NCBI GenBank assembly: GCA_003165415.1
Contig: PLUC01000051.1
Location: forward strand, 1 to 37,906
From: Holophagaceae bacterium
GTDB taxonomy: Bacteria; Acidobacteriota; Holophagae; Holophagales; Holophagaceae
Length of the DNA: 37,906 nucleotides
Reading direction: 5' to 3'
Below are positions 17,417 through 26,292 of this stretch, piece after piece; positions within the stretch are counted from its first letter, which is position 1; every line of letters begins with the position of its first letter. A program made the position numbers and the translations under genes. Under the pieces are notes generated by a model. The model was given only the letters and a program-made list of their open reading frames with translations, did not search any database and was not told where the DNA came from.

Positions 17417-19819
17417 TCACAATCCCAGACTGTTCCCCACCAACTCCAGGTGCCGCTGCAGTTCCGCCATGCTGAAGGGCTTGGACAGCAGGGACACCCG
17501 CGAATGCCCCTCGATCAGCGCCAGCACGGCCTGATCGGCCCGGCCGGTGGCCAGGATGACCGGCATCTCCGGGCGCAGGCTCCGCAGGCGCGGCAGGGTG
17601 CCGGCACCGCCCAGGCCCGGCATGTTCACGTCCATGATGACCACGTCCGGGTGGCAGGCCTCCAGCCGCTCCAGGGCCTCCTCGCCGCTGAGCGCCGAGA
17701 TGACCTGGTGGCCCAGGCAGCCCAGGACCTCCTCCATGGAACTCCGGATCAGCTCGTCGTCGTCCACCAGGAGCACGGTCAAGGCCCTGGGCGGCGCCGC
17801 CGGGGCGGCCGCCGGCGCTTCGGACGCCTGGGCCGAGGGGACGCATACCGGGAAGCGCAGCTTCACCCGGGTGCCCCGTCCGGGTTCGCTCTCGATCTCC
17901 ATCTCCCCCTGGTGGGCCTTCACGGCGCTGTAGACCAGGGACAGGCCGAGCCCGGTGCCCTTGCCCTGGGTCTTGGTGGTGAAGAAAGGGTCCAGGGCCC
18001 GGGAGCGCACTTCCTCGGTCATGCCGCAGCCGGTGTCCTCCACCTGGACCTCGATCCGGTCCAGGTCCAGGTTCAGGGTCCGGAGGATGAGGGTGCCGTT
18101 GTCGGGCATGGCGTCCACGGCGTTGACGCAGAGGTTCATGAGGCAGTGGGAGAGGGCGTTGGCGTCTCCGCGGATGGGCCGCAGCCCGGGTTCCAGGTCC
18201 AGCACCAGCCTGACCCTGGACAGGGTGGTGTGCTCCAGGAGGCCGACCTCGTCCCGGAGCAGGGCGTTGAAGTCCAGCTGGCTCGTCTCGGCGGGGCTCT
18301 GGCGGGCGAAGCTGAGCAGGCTCCGGACCATCTTGCCGCCCCGGACGGCGGCCTGGGCGATGGTGGCGAAGGCGCTGCGGGCGGGGCTGTCCGCCGGCTG
18401 GGACTCCAGGTTGGCCGAAGCCAGGGCCAGGATGGCCCCCAGCACATTGTTCATGTCGTGGGCGACCCCGCCCGCCAGGGTGCCCAGGCTTTCCATCTTC
18501 TGGGCCTGCATGAGCTGGGCCTGGAGCTGGACCTGCTCGCTTTCGGCCTGCTTGCGCTCGGTGATGATGAACTCGATCCCGTCCCAGCAGATGCTGCCGT
18601 CCTCCAGGCGCTTGGGGGTGGAGACGAAGGACGACCAGCGGATCTGGCCGGAGGGCCCCTTGATCCGGGTCTCGGCCTTGAAGGTGGACAAGGTGCGGAT
18701 CGCTTCGGATTCCTTTTCCAGCAAGGCGTCGATGTCATCTTCATGGATCCGGTCATAGATCAGACGGGCGTCGGCCATGGCGGCCGCGGCCGGCACCCCG
18801 TACAACTCTTCCACCGAATCGCTCAGGAAGGTGAATTTCCGGTTGCCCGCCCGGTCGACGATGATCTGGTAGAACATCCCGTTGACGAAATTGTGGCTGA
18901 TGGACTGGATGCGCACCTGGGAGGCGCTCAGCTCCCGGGTGCGCTGGCGCACGTTGCGCCGGAGCGTCCAGACCCAGAGCAGGAGCAGGCAGAGCACCCC
19001 GGCGGAACCCGCCGCGACCTTGGCCGCGATGGTGAGTTCCTTCCGGGTGATGAGGGGCGCGCCGTACCAGCGCCGCTCGATGTCCCGGTAGTCGCGCTGG
19101 GAGATGGCGTCGAAGCCGCCCTGGACCGCAGCCAGCAGGGCGGTGTCGCCCTTGCGCACCGCCCGGTGCAGTTCGCCGCTGTACAGCGGCTCGGTGGCCC
19201 GGAACTGGTCCTGGATGCCCATCTTGATCAGGTAATACAGCGCCGGGGGCCGGTCGATGGTGAAGACCTTGAGCCGGCCGTCCCGGGCGGCCGCCACGAT
19301 GTCCTGGTAATTATTGAAAAATTTGAAGTTCGTTACCCCGTTGGCCTCCAGGATGGGGATCGAGTTGTCCCCCCGCTTGGCGCCGACGATGAAGCCGGCC
19401 AGATCCCCGGGGCCCCGGATGCCCGCCAGTTCCGTGCTGAAGAAGATGGGGACGTCGATGCGGGCGTAGGGCGGGCCGAAATCATAGAGGGCCCGGCGCT
19501 GTTCGCTGGCGAAGATGGTGTCGATGACGTCATACTCGCCCGCAGCCATGCGCTGCTGGGCCTGGTCCCAGTCCATGCCGTCGAGCCGGACTTTGATGCC
19601 GGTCTTCTTCTCCCAGAGCGCCCACTGGTCCACCAGGATGCCCTGGAGCCTCCCATCGGGCGCCCGGAAGGTGTAGGGCGGGTAGACATCGTCCAGCACC
19701 ACCCGGATGGACGCCCTCGGGACCTGCGCCTGCGGGGCGCTTCCGAAGGCGCCGAGGGTGCACAAGACAAGAACAAAGGCCAGCACGAGGCTGGCGGAGG
19801 GAAGGCGGGTTGGTGACAC
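17417..19819 (-). CDS. Hybrid sensor histidine kinase with periplasmic SBP_bac_3 sensor domain
   Basis: An 800-residue protein with a GTG start at 19819. A signal peptide (LVLAFVLVLCTLGAFGSAPQAQ) leads into a periplasmic solute-binding-type domain at ~37-262 (IRVVLDDVYPPYTFRAPDGRLQGILVDQW, EYDVIDTIFASEQR). One membrane helix (~272-292) follows, then a PAS region (~310-425), HisKA with H454 (GGVAHDMNNVLGAI), HATPase boxes (NAVDAMPDNG, DTGCGM, GTGLGLSLVYSAV) and a C-terminal receiver with D730 (DVVIMDVNMPG). It is like BvgS/EvgS-type or amino-acid-sensing hybrid kinases. It probably senses a small ligand such as an amino acid or dicarboxylate. It lies just downstream of a decayed anion transporter gene. 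No cognate DNA-binding regulator is adjacent. Confidence 0.93.
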   Translation of the reverse strand: MSPTRLPSASLVLAFVLVLCTLGAFGSAPQAQVPRASIRVVLDDVYPPYTFRAPDGRLQGILVDQWALWEKKTGIKVRLDGMDWDQAQQRMAAGEYDVIDTIFASEQRRALYDFGPPYARIDVPIFFSTELAGIRGPGDLAGFIVGAKRGDNSIPILEANGVTNFKFFNNYQDIVAAARDGRLKVFTIDRPPALYYLIKMGIQDQFRATEPLYSGELHRAVRKGDTALLAAVQGGFDAISQRDYRDIERRWYGAPLITRKELTIAAKVAAGSAGVLCLLLLWVWTLRRNVRQRTRELSASQVRIQSISHNFVNGMFYQIIVDRAGNRKFTFLSDSVEELYGVPAAAAMADARLIYDRIHEDDIDALLEKESEAIRTLSTFKAETRIKGPSGQIRWSSFVSTPKRLEDGSICWDGIEFIITERKQAESEQVQLQAQLMQAQKMESLGTLAGGVAHDMNNVLGAILALASANLESQPADSPARSAFATIAQAAVRGGKMVRSLLSFARQSPAETSQLDFNALLRDEVGLLEHTTLSRVRLVLDLEPGLRPIRGDANALSHCLMNLCVNAVDAMPDNGTLILRTLNLDLDRIEVQVEDTGCGMTEEVRSRALDPFFTTKTQGKGTGLGLSLVYSAVKAHQGEMEIESEPGRGTRVKLRFPVCVPSAQASEAPAAAPAAPPRALTVLLVDDDELIRSSMEEVLGCLGHQVISALSGEEALERLEACHPDVVIMDVNMPGLGGAGTLPRLRSLRPEMPVILATGRADQAVLALIEGHSRVSLLSKPFSMAELQRHLELVGNSLGL

Positions 19820-19852
19820 CTTGAGAAGTGTACTTGATTTTGGGACCAGGAA

Positions 19853-20983
19853 TCAGACCAGCCCAATGAACCGCCACCATGTGAGCGCGGTCACGGCCCA
19901 CAGGATCCAGGAGGCGAGCCCCAGCAGCACCGAGGACTTGATCTGGTTCTCCACCGTATACTAGCCGCCGCCGTAGATGATGATGTTGCCCATGGTGTTG
20001 AACGGGAAAAAGAGGGCGTAGGCCATCAGGATGGCCATGGGCAGGCAGAAGCCGGTGAGGTCGAAATGGAGCGCCTGGGCGATGCCGATGTAGATGGGGA
20101 TCATCACCCCGGCCATGGCGGTGGTGGTGGACCAGATGGCGTGGGAGAAGATGGTGAAGCCCATGAGCAGGATCAGCAGCGGGAGCATCGGCAGGGTCTG
20201 CACCCCCAGGCCGTTGAGGGCGGCCCGGATGATCCACTCGAACGCCCTGGTCTTGGTCAGCACGTCCGAGAGGGTGATCACGCCGCCGAAATAGATGAAC
20301 AGCTCCCAGGGGATCAGCTTCTCGGTCTGCTTCCATTCCAGCACGCCGATCTTCGGGGCGAAGATCATCATCGACGCCCCGAACGCCACCATGGTGGAGT
20401 TGAAGCCGTGGTAGAAGTCGGTGGACCAGAGGGTCAGGGCCACCAGAAACCAGAAGATCGCCTTCTTCTCCTGCCCGGTCATGGGGCCCATGGCCGCCAG
20501 TTCTCCGTTGATGTAGCCCATGCCGCCGGGGATCTCCTTCATCTCGGGGGGGAACATCCTCAGGCACAGCCACCCGGTGAACAGCAGGATGAGCAGGTTG
20601 GTGGGCAGGGCCGCCAGCGCCCAGAAGCCCCAGGTGAGCTTGCTTGAAACGCCCACGGCGGTGAGGATCATGCCGATGGCGATGGGGTTGGGGATGGTGC
20701 CGGTGAGGAAGGCCGAGCCGGTGATGTTGCCGGCGAAGGTCTCGGACAGGCCCAGGGCGCGGCCGAAGTTGCTCTTGCCCGGCTCGATCTTGTAGGCCTG
20801 GCCGATGCCCTGGATGATGGGCAGCATCGCGGCCATGCGCGCGGTGTTGGAAGGGGTCAGGGGGGCCAGCACCAGGTTGGCGACCATGGAGGCACCCACC
20901 GCGAAGCTGGCGTCGCGCACCAGCCAGCCGCCCTTCACCGTCCCCGCCGCGTTGCCGACCCAGAAATAGAGCACCGTGACCAC
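19853..20983 (-). pseudogene. DASS/CitT-type anion:sodium symporter, truncated and interrupted by amber codon
   Basis: The visible protein contains many membrane helices and the DASS landmark APLTPSNTAR, plus TGTIPNPIAIGM and FSHAIWSTTTAMAGVMIP. The reading frame ends at TAG (19961-19963) after NIIIYGGG. The same frame then continues YTVENQIKSSVLLGLASWILWAVTALTWWRFIGLV to a TGA at 19853, exactly the C-terminal helix expected for the family. This shows the TAG replaces a sense codon, probably Tyr. At the 5' end, about 100-150 residues of the usual N-terminus are absent. The frame opens from a GTG with no Shine-Dalgarno, and upstream DNA does not encode the missing part. The transporter is therefore probably non-functional. 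Confidence 0.8.
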
Positions 20984-21186
20984 GAAGAAGCCGGGAATGG
21001 TATGACTGGGTTTGGATTCCGTACCTTACCAACAGGCCAAAGCGGCTGTCCAGGGGTATGCTGCTGCATTCCAGCGTTGCAACACCTTGGGCAGGAGAGC
21101 GGCTGACCCAGCAGAAAAAAGGGGAGGGAGATGAAACCTCCATTGAGATCCGGGCATTCCTCATGAACTGAAAAGGTGGGGATGTC

Positions 21187-22701
21187 TTGAAAAGAGCAAG
21201 CAGAGGTCTGGCCTTCGTTCTCCTGGTTTCCGCCGGGCTCGCGGCCGGTGAGTTCAGTCTCAGTGAAGCCATCCAGACCGCCCTCCAGAACAACCTCCAG
21301 GTGACCATCGCCCGGCAGGACCGGGAGGAGGTCCGGGCCGAGGCTCGAAGCCAGGAGGGCGCCTTCGACTGGACCCTGGGCGCCGACGCCCAGGCCGGCC
21401 GGCTGCAGTCCTTCGCCCCCCAGGCCCAGACCCTGGGGCCCGAACTGCCGCAGACCACGGTCACCAGCATCCGCACCTTCACCGGCAGCCTGAACCGGCT
21501 GTTCCCCTGGGGCGGCACCTTCGCCTTCAAGTACGCCCCCGGCTACAACCATGCCCGCACCACCTCGCCCGGCGGCCCAGACTACAACGGCAACCCGGTG
21601 CCGCCCTACGCCTTCGCCACCCCGAACCCGTACGGCGGCACCCTGAGCGCCACCTATACCCAGAGCCTGCTGCGGGGCTTCGGCAAGGTCCCCACCACCG
21701 CCAACCTGGTGGTGGCGCGCATGCAGGCGGAAGCGGCCGACCACACGTTCCGCCTCGCCATCATCAGACTGGTGGCGGACACCGAGACCCAGTACTGGGA
21801 CCTGGTCTGCGCCAACCGGAACCTGGCCAACAAGCGCCTGGCCCTGGAACTGGCCCAGAAGCACCTCCAGGAGAACACCCTCCGGGTGCGCCTGGGCGCC
21901 ATGGCCGCCATCGAGGTCATCTCGGCGGAATCCCAGGTGGCCAGGGCCGAGCAGGACATCATCGCCGCCGAGGCCCAGGCGCAGAACGCCAGGGACATCC
22001 TGCTGCGGGCCCTCTACCCCGAAGCCGGACACCCGGCGGCGCTGGAGCCCACCGACGATCCCGTCCTGGGCCGCCAGCGCCCGGACGAGGCCGCCGCTGT
22101 CCAGCGGGCCCTGCGCTGCCGGCTGGAACTGCAGTCCGCCAGGATCGGCCGGGAGACGGCCCAGGTGCGGGAGCGGGCGGCGGCCGACCGGGTCCGGCCC
22201 AAGCTGGACGCCTTCGTGCAGTACGACGGCGCCAGCAACAACTACGGCAGCCCGGGACCAGTGAACGGCGACCTGGCCGGCTTCCGGAACCCCGGCTACA
22301 CCTTGGGCCTGTCCTTCGCTCTGCCCCTCCAGAACCGCGAGGCCAGGGGCCGGCACGCCGCCGCCCGGGCCCATCTCAGCGCCCAGGAGCTGCGGCTGCG
22401 GGACCAGGAACTGAGCGTCGCCCTGGAGGTGCGCAAGGCGCTGCGGGATGTGGAAGCCGCCGAGAAGGGGGTGCAGGCCTCCGCCAAGACCCGCCATTTC
22501 CAGGAAAAGAGCCTGGAGGGGGAGCGGACGAAACTCGAGCACGGCCTGTCCACCAGCTTCACCGTGCTGCAGGTCATGACCAGCCTGGAGGAGGCCCGCA
22601 GCGCCGAGCTCAAGGCCCAGATCCACTACGCCAAGGCGGTCACGACCATGGAGGTGGCCCAGGGGATCCTGCTGGAGGCCCGGAACCTTACAGTGAAATA
22701 G
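21187..22701 (+). CDS. TolC-family outer membrane efflux protein
   Basis: A 504-residue protein starting with TTG at 21187. The resulting signal peptide is (M)KRASRGLAFVLLVSAGLAAGEFSL, and no ATG gives a signal sequence. The mature part begins SEAIQTALQNNLQVTIARQDREEV, the typical OEP opening. It contains the duplicated helical hairpins of the family (ALELAQKHLQENTLRVRLGAMAAIEVISAESQVARAEQDI, and LEVRKALRDVEAAEKGVQ). It would trimerise to form the outer-membrane channel and periplasmic tunnel of an export system. The inner-membrane partner is not adjacent, although an ABC exporter with its own NodT channel lies 4 kb downstream. Its 3' end overlaps oxyR by 14 bp (convergent). Confidence 0.9.
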   Translation: MKRASRGLAFVLLVSAGLAAGEFSLSEAIQTALQNNLQVTIARQDREEVRAEARSQEGAFDWTLGADAQAGRLQSFAPQAQTLGPELPQTTVTSIRTFTGSLNRLFPWGGTFAFKYAPGYNHARTTSPGGPDYNGNPVPPYAFATPNPYGGTLSATYTQSLLRGFGKVPTTANLVVARMQAEAADHTFRLAIIRLVADTETQYWDLVCANRNLANKRLALELAQKHLQENTLRVRLGAMAAIEVISAESQVARAEQDIIAAEAQAQNARDILLRALYPEAGHPAALEPTDDPVLGRQRPDEAAAVQRALRCRLELQSARIGRETAQVRERAAADRVRPKLDAFVQYDGASNNYGSPGPVNGDLAGFRNPGYTLGLSFALPLQNREARGRHAAARAHLSAQELRLRDQELSVALEVRKALRDVEAAEKGVQASAKTRHFQEKSLEGERTKLEHGLSTSFTVLQVMTSLEEARSAELKAQIHYAKAVTTMEVAQGILLEARNLTVK

Positions 22702-23602
22702 CCCCGGGCCAGGCGGCCCGCAGCTCCCCGGCGAAGGTCGCCAGCGCCCCGGCCAGGGGCGAGCCGCCGCGCCAGGCCAGGACCAGCTGCCGTCCGGGCA
22801 CGGGCGGGGCGAAGGGACGCAGCACCAGGCTGGCCCGGGTCCGCTCCATGGGCGCGCACAGGGCGGGCAGCAGGGTCAGGCCCATGCCCGCGGCCACCAT
22901 CTGCATCAGCGTGGGCAGGCTGGATGCCCGGAAATCCGCCTCCCGCGCGCCGGCCTTGGCGCAGATTGCCAGGGCCTGGCCGCGCAGGCAGTGGCCGTCC
23001 TCCAGCAGCAGCAGCGGGGCCTGCTCCAGGTCCCGCAGGGCGATCCTGCGCTTGCGCGCCAGCGGGTGGCCCAGGGGCGCCGCCAGCAGGAAGGGGTCCT
23101 CGGCCAGGGGCGCCCGCGACAGCGTGCCCAGGTCGGGCACCTCGGCCAGGATCGCCGCCTCCAGCCCCCCGGCCAGCAGTTCCCGCACCAGCACCGGGGT
23201 GCGCTCTTCCCGCAGCAGCAGCCGCAGGTCGGGGTGGGCCCGGTGGACCCCGGGCAGGATCTCCGGCAGCAGGTACGGGGCCACGGTGGGGATGAGGCCC
23301 AGGCGCCAGTTGCCGCGGAACGGGTCGGAAAGCAGCCGGGCGGCGGCCAGCAGGTCCTCCGCCTCCCGCAGCACCCGTCGGGCCCGGGCCACCACGAGCT
23401 CGCCGGCGGGGGTCAGCAGCACCCGGCGCTGGTTGCGCTCGAACAGCCGGACTCCCAGCACCGCCTCCGCCTGCTGGATCTGGGCGCTCAGCGCGGGCTG
23501 GGACACATGGGCCCGCTCCGCCGCCCGGTGGAAGCCCAGGGTGTCGGCCAGGGCGACCAGGTACTCCAGTTGGCGGAAGGTGAGGTCCGAAGGGCGGGGC
23601 AT
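22688..23602 (-). CDS. oxyR: Peroxide-responsive LysR-type regulator OxyR
   Basis: A 304-residue LysR protein. The helix-turn-helix lies in FRQLEYLVALADTLGFHRAAERAHVSQPALSAQIQQAEAVLG. The effector domain contains LLLEDGHCLRGQALAIC, with C205 and C214 nine residues apart, as the redox cysteines of Escherichia coli OxyR (199/208). This makes the peroxide-sensor assignment strong: H2O2 forms a disulphide that switches DNA binding. It is divergent from rubrerythrin, and the shared 145-bp gap contains a near-perfect OxyR site. That suggests control of the operon and of itself. Confidence 0.95.
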   Translation of the reverse strand: MPRPSDLTFRQLEYLVALADTLGFHRAAERAHVSQPALSAQIQQAEAVLGVRLFERNQRRVLLTPAGELVVARARRVLREAEDLLAAARLLSDPFRGNWRLGLIPTVAPYLLPEILPGVHRAHPDLRLLLREERTPVLVRELLAGGLEAAILAEVPDLGTLSRAPLAEDPFLLAAPLGHPLARKRRIALRDLEQAPLLLLEDGHCLRGQALAICAKAGAREADFRASSLPTLMQMVAAGMGLTLLPALCAPMERTRASLVLRPFAPPVPGRQLVLAWRGGSPLAGALATFAGELRAAWPGAISL

Positions 23603-23657
23603 GGCCCATGATGATGGCAGCTGTCATAGGGAAATCAAGGGATAGAGCACCACTTCG

Positions 23658-23694
23658 ATAGGGTTATCCTATCAACCTGATCAAGAAGAAGTAT
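23658..23694. promoter_or_regulatory. OxyR-type binding site (ATAG-N7-CTAT tetrad)
   Basis: The 37-bp stretch reads ATAG-N7-CTAT-N7-ATCA-N7-GTAT. The first pair is a perfect match to the OxyR consensus and the third and fourth tetrads match at 2/4 and 3/4, all with exact N7 spacing. The left half is also a GATAGG-N5-CCTATC palindrome. A TATTAT -10 element (23715-23720) puts the site next to the -35 position of the rubrerythrin promoter, as expected for activation. It lies 56 bp upstream of oxyR. Confidence 0.8.
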
Positions 23695-23747
23695 CAACGG
23701 CTTGTCATTAGGAATATTATGATGTCCTTGCTTCTGAGGAGCGCCTT

Positions 23748-24167
23748 ATGCCAAACCTTAAAGGAACCAAGACCCACCAGAACCTGAAGGACGCCTTCGC
23801 CGGCGAATCCCAGGCCAACCGCCGCTACCTGTACTTCGCCAAGGTGGCCGACATCGAGGGCTACCCCGAAGTGGCTGGCAACTTCAAGGAGACCGCGGAC
23901 GGCGAGACCGGCCACGCCCACGGCCACCTGGACTACCTGAAGGGCGTCGGTGATCCCGCCACCGGCCTGCCCATCGGCGACACCGCCCTCAACCTCAAGG
24001 CCGCCATCGCCGGCGAGACCCACGAGTACACCGACATGTACCCCGGCATGGCCAAGAACGCCCGGGAGGAGGGCTTCGGCGAAATCGCCGACTGGTTCGA
24101 GACCCTGGCCAAGGCCGAGAAGAGCCACGCCGGCCGCTTCCAGAAGATGCTGGACAGCATCGGCTGA
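23748..24167 (+). CDS. Rubrerythrin-type diiron protein lacking the rubredoxin domain
   Basis: A 139-residue ferritin-like four-helix protein with the paired Glu/His ligand motifs of rubrerythrins: [40 protein letters not shown] and [11 protein letters not shown]. The C-terminal rubredoxin (CxxC...CxxC) module of classical rubrerythrin is missing; the protein ends shortly after the last helix. Rubrerythrins reduce hydrogen peroxide at the diiron site. Without the rubredoxin domain, electrons must come from another protein, and the Fe-S protein encoded next is the natural candidate. Shine-Dalgarno GAGGAG precedes ATG 23748. The promoter carries the OxyR-type site. Confidence 0.94.
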   Translation: MPNLKGTKTHQNLKDAFAGESQANRRYLYFAKVADIEGYPEVAGNFKETADGETGHAHGHLDYLKGVGDPATGLPIGDTALNLKAAIAGETHEYTDMYPGMAKNAREEGFGEIADWFETLAKAEKSHAGRFQKMLDSIG

Positions 24168-24182
24168 GTGGAGAGGGCAGCC

Positions 24183-25589
24183 ATGGCCGAGCACGACGTT
24201 CCCCCCGGCGATCCCGGGCGCGCGCCCACCACTCCGGGCCACCGGATCAGCTACCTCGCGGGGCCGGCCACCGTCTACGACCCCGCCGATCCCCGCTACT
24301 GGGACGAGGCGCTGCTCCAGGACGAGGTGGAACGGGTCTTCGAGATCTGCCATGGCTGCCGCATGTGCTTCAAGTACTGCGACGCGTTTCCCGGCCTGTT
24401 CGCGCTGCTGGACGACCAGCACCACGGCGATGTGCGCGCCCTGTCCCGGGAGGAGCGCGACGGGGTGCTGGACGCCTGTTTCCAGTGCAAGCTGTGCGAA
24501 GTGCAGTGCCCCTACACCCCCCGGGAGGGCCATGCCTTCGCCCTGGATTTCCCCAAGCTGGTGCACCGCCACCAGGCGGTGCGCCGCAAGCGCGAGGGCG
24601 GCAGCCTGCGCGACAGGGTCCTGGGCGACCCGGACCTGGCCGGGCGCATGGCCCGGGCCAGCTTCGGCTTGGCCAACACCCTGAACCGGGTAACGTTGCA
24701 TCGCTGGTTCATGGACAAGCTGCTGGGGGTGCACCCCCAGGCGCACCTGCCGGCGTTCGCCAGCACCACCTTCGAGACCTGGGCTGACAAGAGCGGCTAC
24801 ATGGCCGATCAGCCGGGTATGGAGGCGGTGCTGTTCCAGACCTGCTTCGTGCAGAACAACGACCCCCAGATCGGCAAGGACACCCTTGAGGTGCTCTGGA
24901 AGAACGGCTGCCGAGCCGGCTGCGTGCGCGGGCTGCAGTGCTGCGGCATGCCGGCCTGGGAGCACGGCGATCTGGACAGCCTGCGCAAGCAGGCCAAGGC
25001 CAACCTGGACGCGCTCATGCCGCACGTGGAGTCCGGGTCCAAGGTCCTGGTGATCAACCCCACCTGCTCCATGATGCTGCGGCGGGAGTATCCCGAGCTG
25101 CTGGACGGCGCCGACCGGGAGCGGGCCAGGCGCCTGGCGGCGGCGGTGCGGGACCCGGGCGAGTTCCTCTGGTCCATCCGCAACGAGGCCCGGGCCAACT
25201 GGAACTTCCTGTCCAGCCCCGGCCCGGTGGCGTACCACGCCCCCTGCCACCTGCGCACCCAGTCGGTGGGCTTCAAGGGCCGCGATCTGCTGCGCAAGAT
25301 CCCCGGGGTCACCATCCAGTCGGTGCTGGAATGCTGCGGCCACGACGGCACCTACGCCCTGAAATCGGAAAGCTACGAGGACGCCAGGCGCATCGGCGCC
25401 AAGGCCTTCCAGGGCATGGCGGCGGTGGAGGACGCCCAGGTGTGGGCCACCGAATGCCCGCTGGCGGCCCTGCAGTTTGAGCAGCACGCCGGCCACAAGG
25501 CCCTGCACCCCATGACCATCCTGGCCCGGGCCTACCGCTCGGACGGATTTCCCACTCCAATCCCTCACGAGGGCCCCCACGAAGGCTGA
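24183..25589 (+). CDS. (Fe-S)-binding oxidoreductase, heterodisulfide-reductase/GlpC-like
   Basis: The ATG at 24183 ([14 protein letters not shown]) is preferred over the track start at 24168, giving 468 residues. Two ferredoxin-type motifs lie near residues 57-110: [11 protein letters not shown] and [13 protein letters not shown], with the dispersed fourth cysteines needed for two [4Fe-4S] clusters. The rest has two CCG-type domains ([13 protein letters not shown] and [15 protein letters not shown]) plus HAPCHLR, as in GlpC and HdrB/D proteins. It probably delivers electrons to the preceding rubrerythrin. The gene starts 15 bp after rubrerythrin. From memory, rubrerythrin, this protein and DUF3501 form a recurrent gene trio in aerobic bacteria. 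Confidence 0.9.
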   Translation: MAEHDVPPGDPGRAPTTPGHRISYLAGPATVYDPADPRYWDEALLQDEVERVFEICHGCRMCFKYCDAFPGLFALLDDQHHGDVRALSREERDGVLDACFQCKLCEVQCPYTPREGHAFALDFPKLVHRHQAVRRKREGGSLRDRVLGDPDLAGRMARASFGLANTLNRVTLHRWFMDKLLGVHPQAHLPAFASTTFETWADKSGYMADQPGMEAVLFQTCFVQNNDPQIGKDTLEVLWKNGCRAGCVRGLQCCGMPAWEHGDLDSLRKQAKANLDALMPHVESGSKVLVINPTCSMMLRREYPELLDGADRERARRLAAAVRDPGEFLWSIRNEARANWNFLSSPGPVAYHAPCHLRTQSVGFKGRDLLRKIPGVTIQSVLECCGHDGTYALKSESYEDARRIGAKAFQGMAAVEDAQVWATECPLAALQFEQHAGHKALHPMTILARAYRSDGFPTPIPHEGPHEG

Positions 25590-25591
25590 AC

Positions 25592-26161
25592 ATGGAACCC
25601 CTGGAACGCAAAGACATCCTGGACTTCATGACCTACTACGAGCAGCGCGAGGGTATCCGCGCCTCGGCCATGGCCGCCAAGGCCCTGCGCCGGGTGCACC
25701 TGGGCGAGCACCTCACCTTCCTGTTCGAGAACCGGGAGACCATCCGCTACCAGGTGCTGGAGATGGTGCGGGTGGAGCAGATGGTGCGGGAAGCGGACAT
25801 CCGGCACGAGCTGGACACATACAACGAAGTGCTCGGGGGCGAGGGGGAGCTGGGCTGCACCCTGCTCATCGAGATTCCCGACGAGCAGGAGCGGGCGGAG
25901 CTGCTGCGCCGCTGGCGCGATCTGCCGGACCACATCTACCTGGTTTGCACCGACGGCACGCGGATCAAGGCCGGCTTCGATCCGGGGCAGATGAGCGAGG
26001 ACAAGCTCTCCTCGGTGCAGTTCCTCAAGTTCCGGGTGGGCAGCCGCGTCCCGTGCGCGCTCTGCTCGGACCTGCCGGACCTGTGCGCTGAAGCGGTCCT
26101 GGACGACGCCACCCGGCAGGCGCTCCTGGCCGATCTCGGGGGCTGCTGGGTTCCATCGTAA
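25592..26161 (+). CDS. DUF3501 family protein
   Basis: A 189-residue protein starting 2 bp after the Fe-S gene: [24 protein letters not shown], then [45 protein letters not shown]. These are recognisable DUF3501 features. A C-terminal pair of cysteines ([11 protein letters not shown]) could bind metal. The biochemical function is unknown. Its constant association with rubrerythrin and the Fe-S protein points to peroxide or oxygen defence. All three genes are tightly packed, so one OxyR-regulated operon is likely. Confidence 0.88.
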   Translation: MEPLERKDILDFMTYYEQREGIRASAMAAKALRRVHLGEHLTFLFENRETIRYQVLEMVRVEQMVREADIRHELDTYNEVLGGEGELGCTLLIEIPDEQERAELLRRWRDLPDHIYLVCTDGTRIKAGFDPGQMSEDKLSSVQFLKFRVGSRVPCALCSDLPDLCAEAVLDDATRQALLADLGGCWVPS

Positions 26162-26217
26162 TGAAGGAGATTCCGCAGCAATTTGATTGAGCCCGGCGCC
26201 CATCGGGCGGGGCGGGG

Positions 26218-26256
26218 CGCTGGCTGGAGCCAGCGGCGCCGGTCCGGTCCGGCGCC
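26218..26256 (+). terminator. Tandem GC hairpins between DUF3501 and exporter operon
   Basis: Two perfect stem-loops abut: CGCTGGC-TGGA-GCCAGCG (26218-26235) and GGCGCCGG-TCCGGT-CCGGCGCC (26235-26256). There is no U-tract, so this could be a factor-dependent terminator, an attenuator or an mRNA-stabilising structure separating the oxyR-linked operon from the exporter operon. Confidence 0.5.
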
Positions 26257-26292
26257 GGGCGGGAGTGGCATGGATCATGCGAAGGGTCGGCC

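Noticed and set aside
17411-19816. 801-residue plus-strand open frame opposite the SBP hybrid kinase
   Set aside because: It mirrors the kinase gene almost exactly, has biased composition and no recognisable motif. The minus-strand kinase has all expected domains.
19961-19963. Amber codon as programmed recoding (pyrrolysine or read-through)
   Set aside because: The transporter also lacks its N-terminus and no recoding signals or Pyl genes are visible, so a nonsense mutation or sequence error is simpler.
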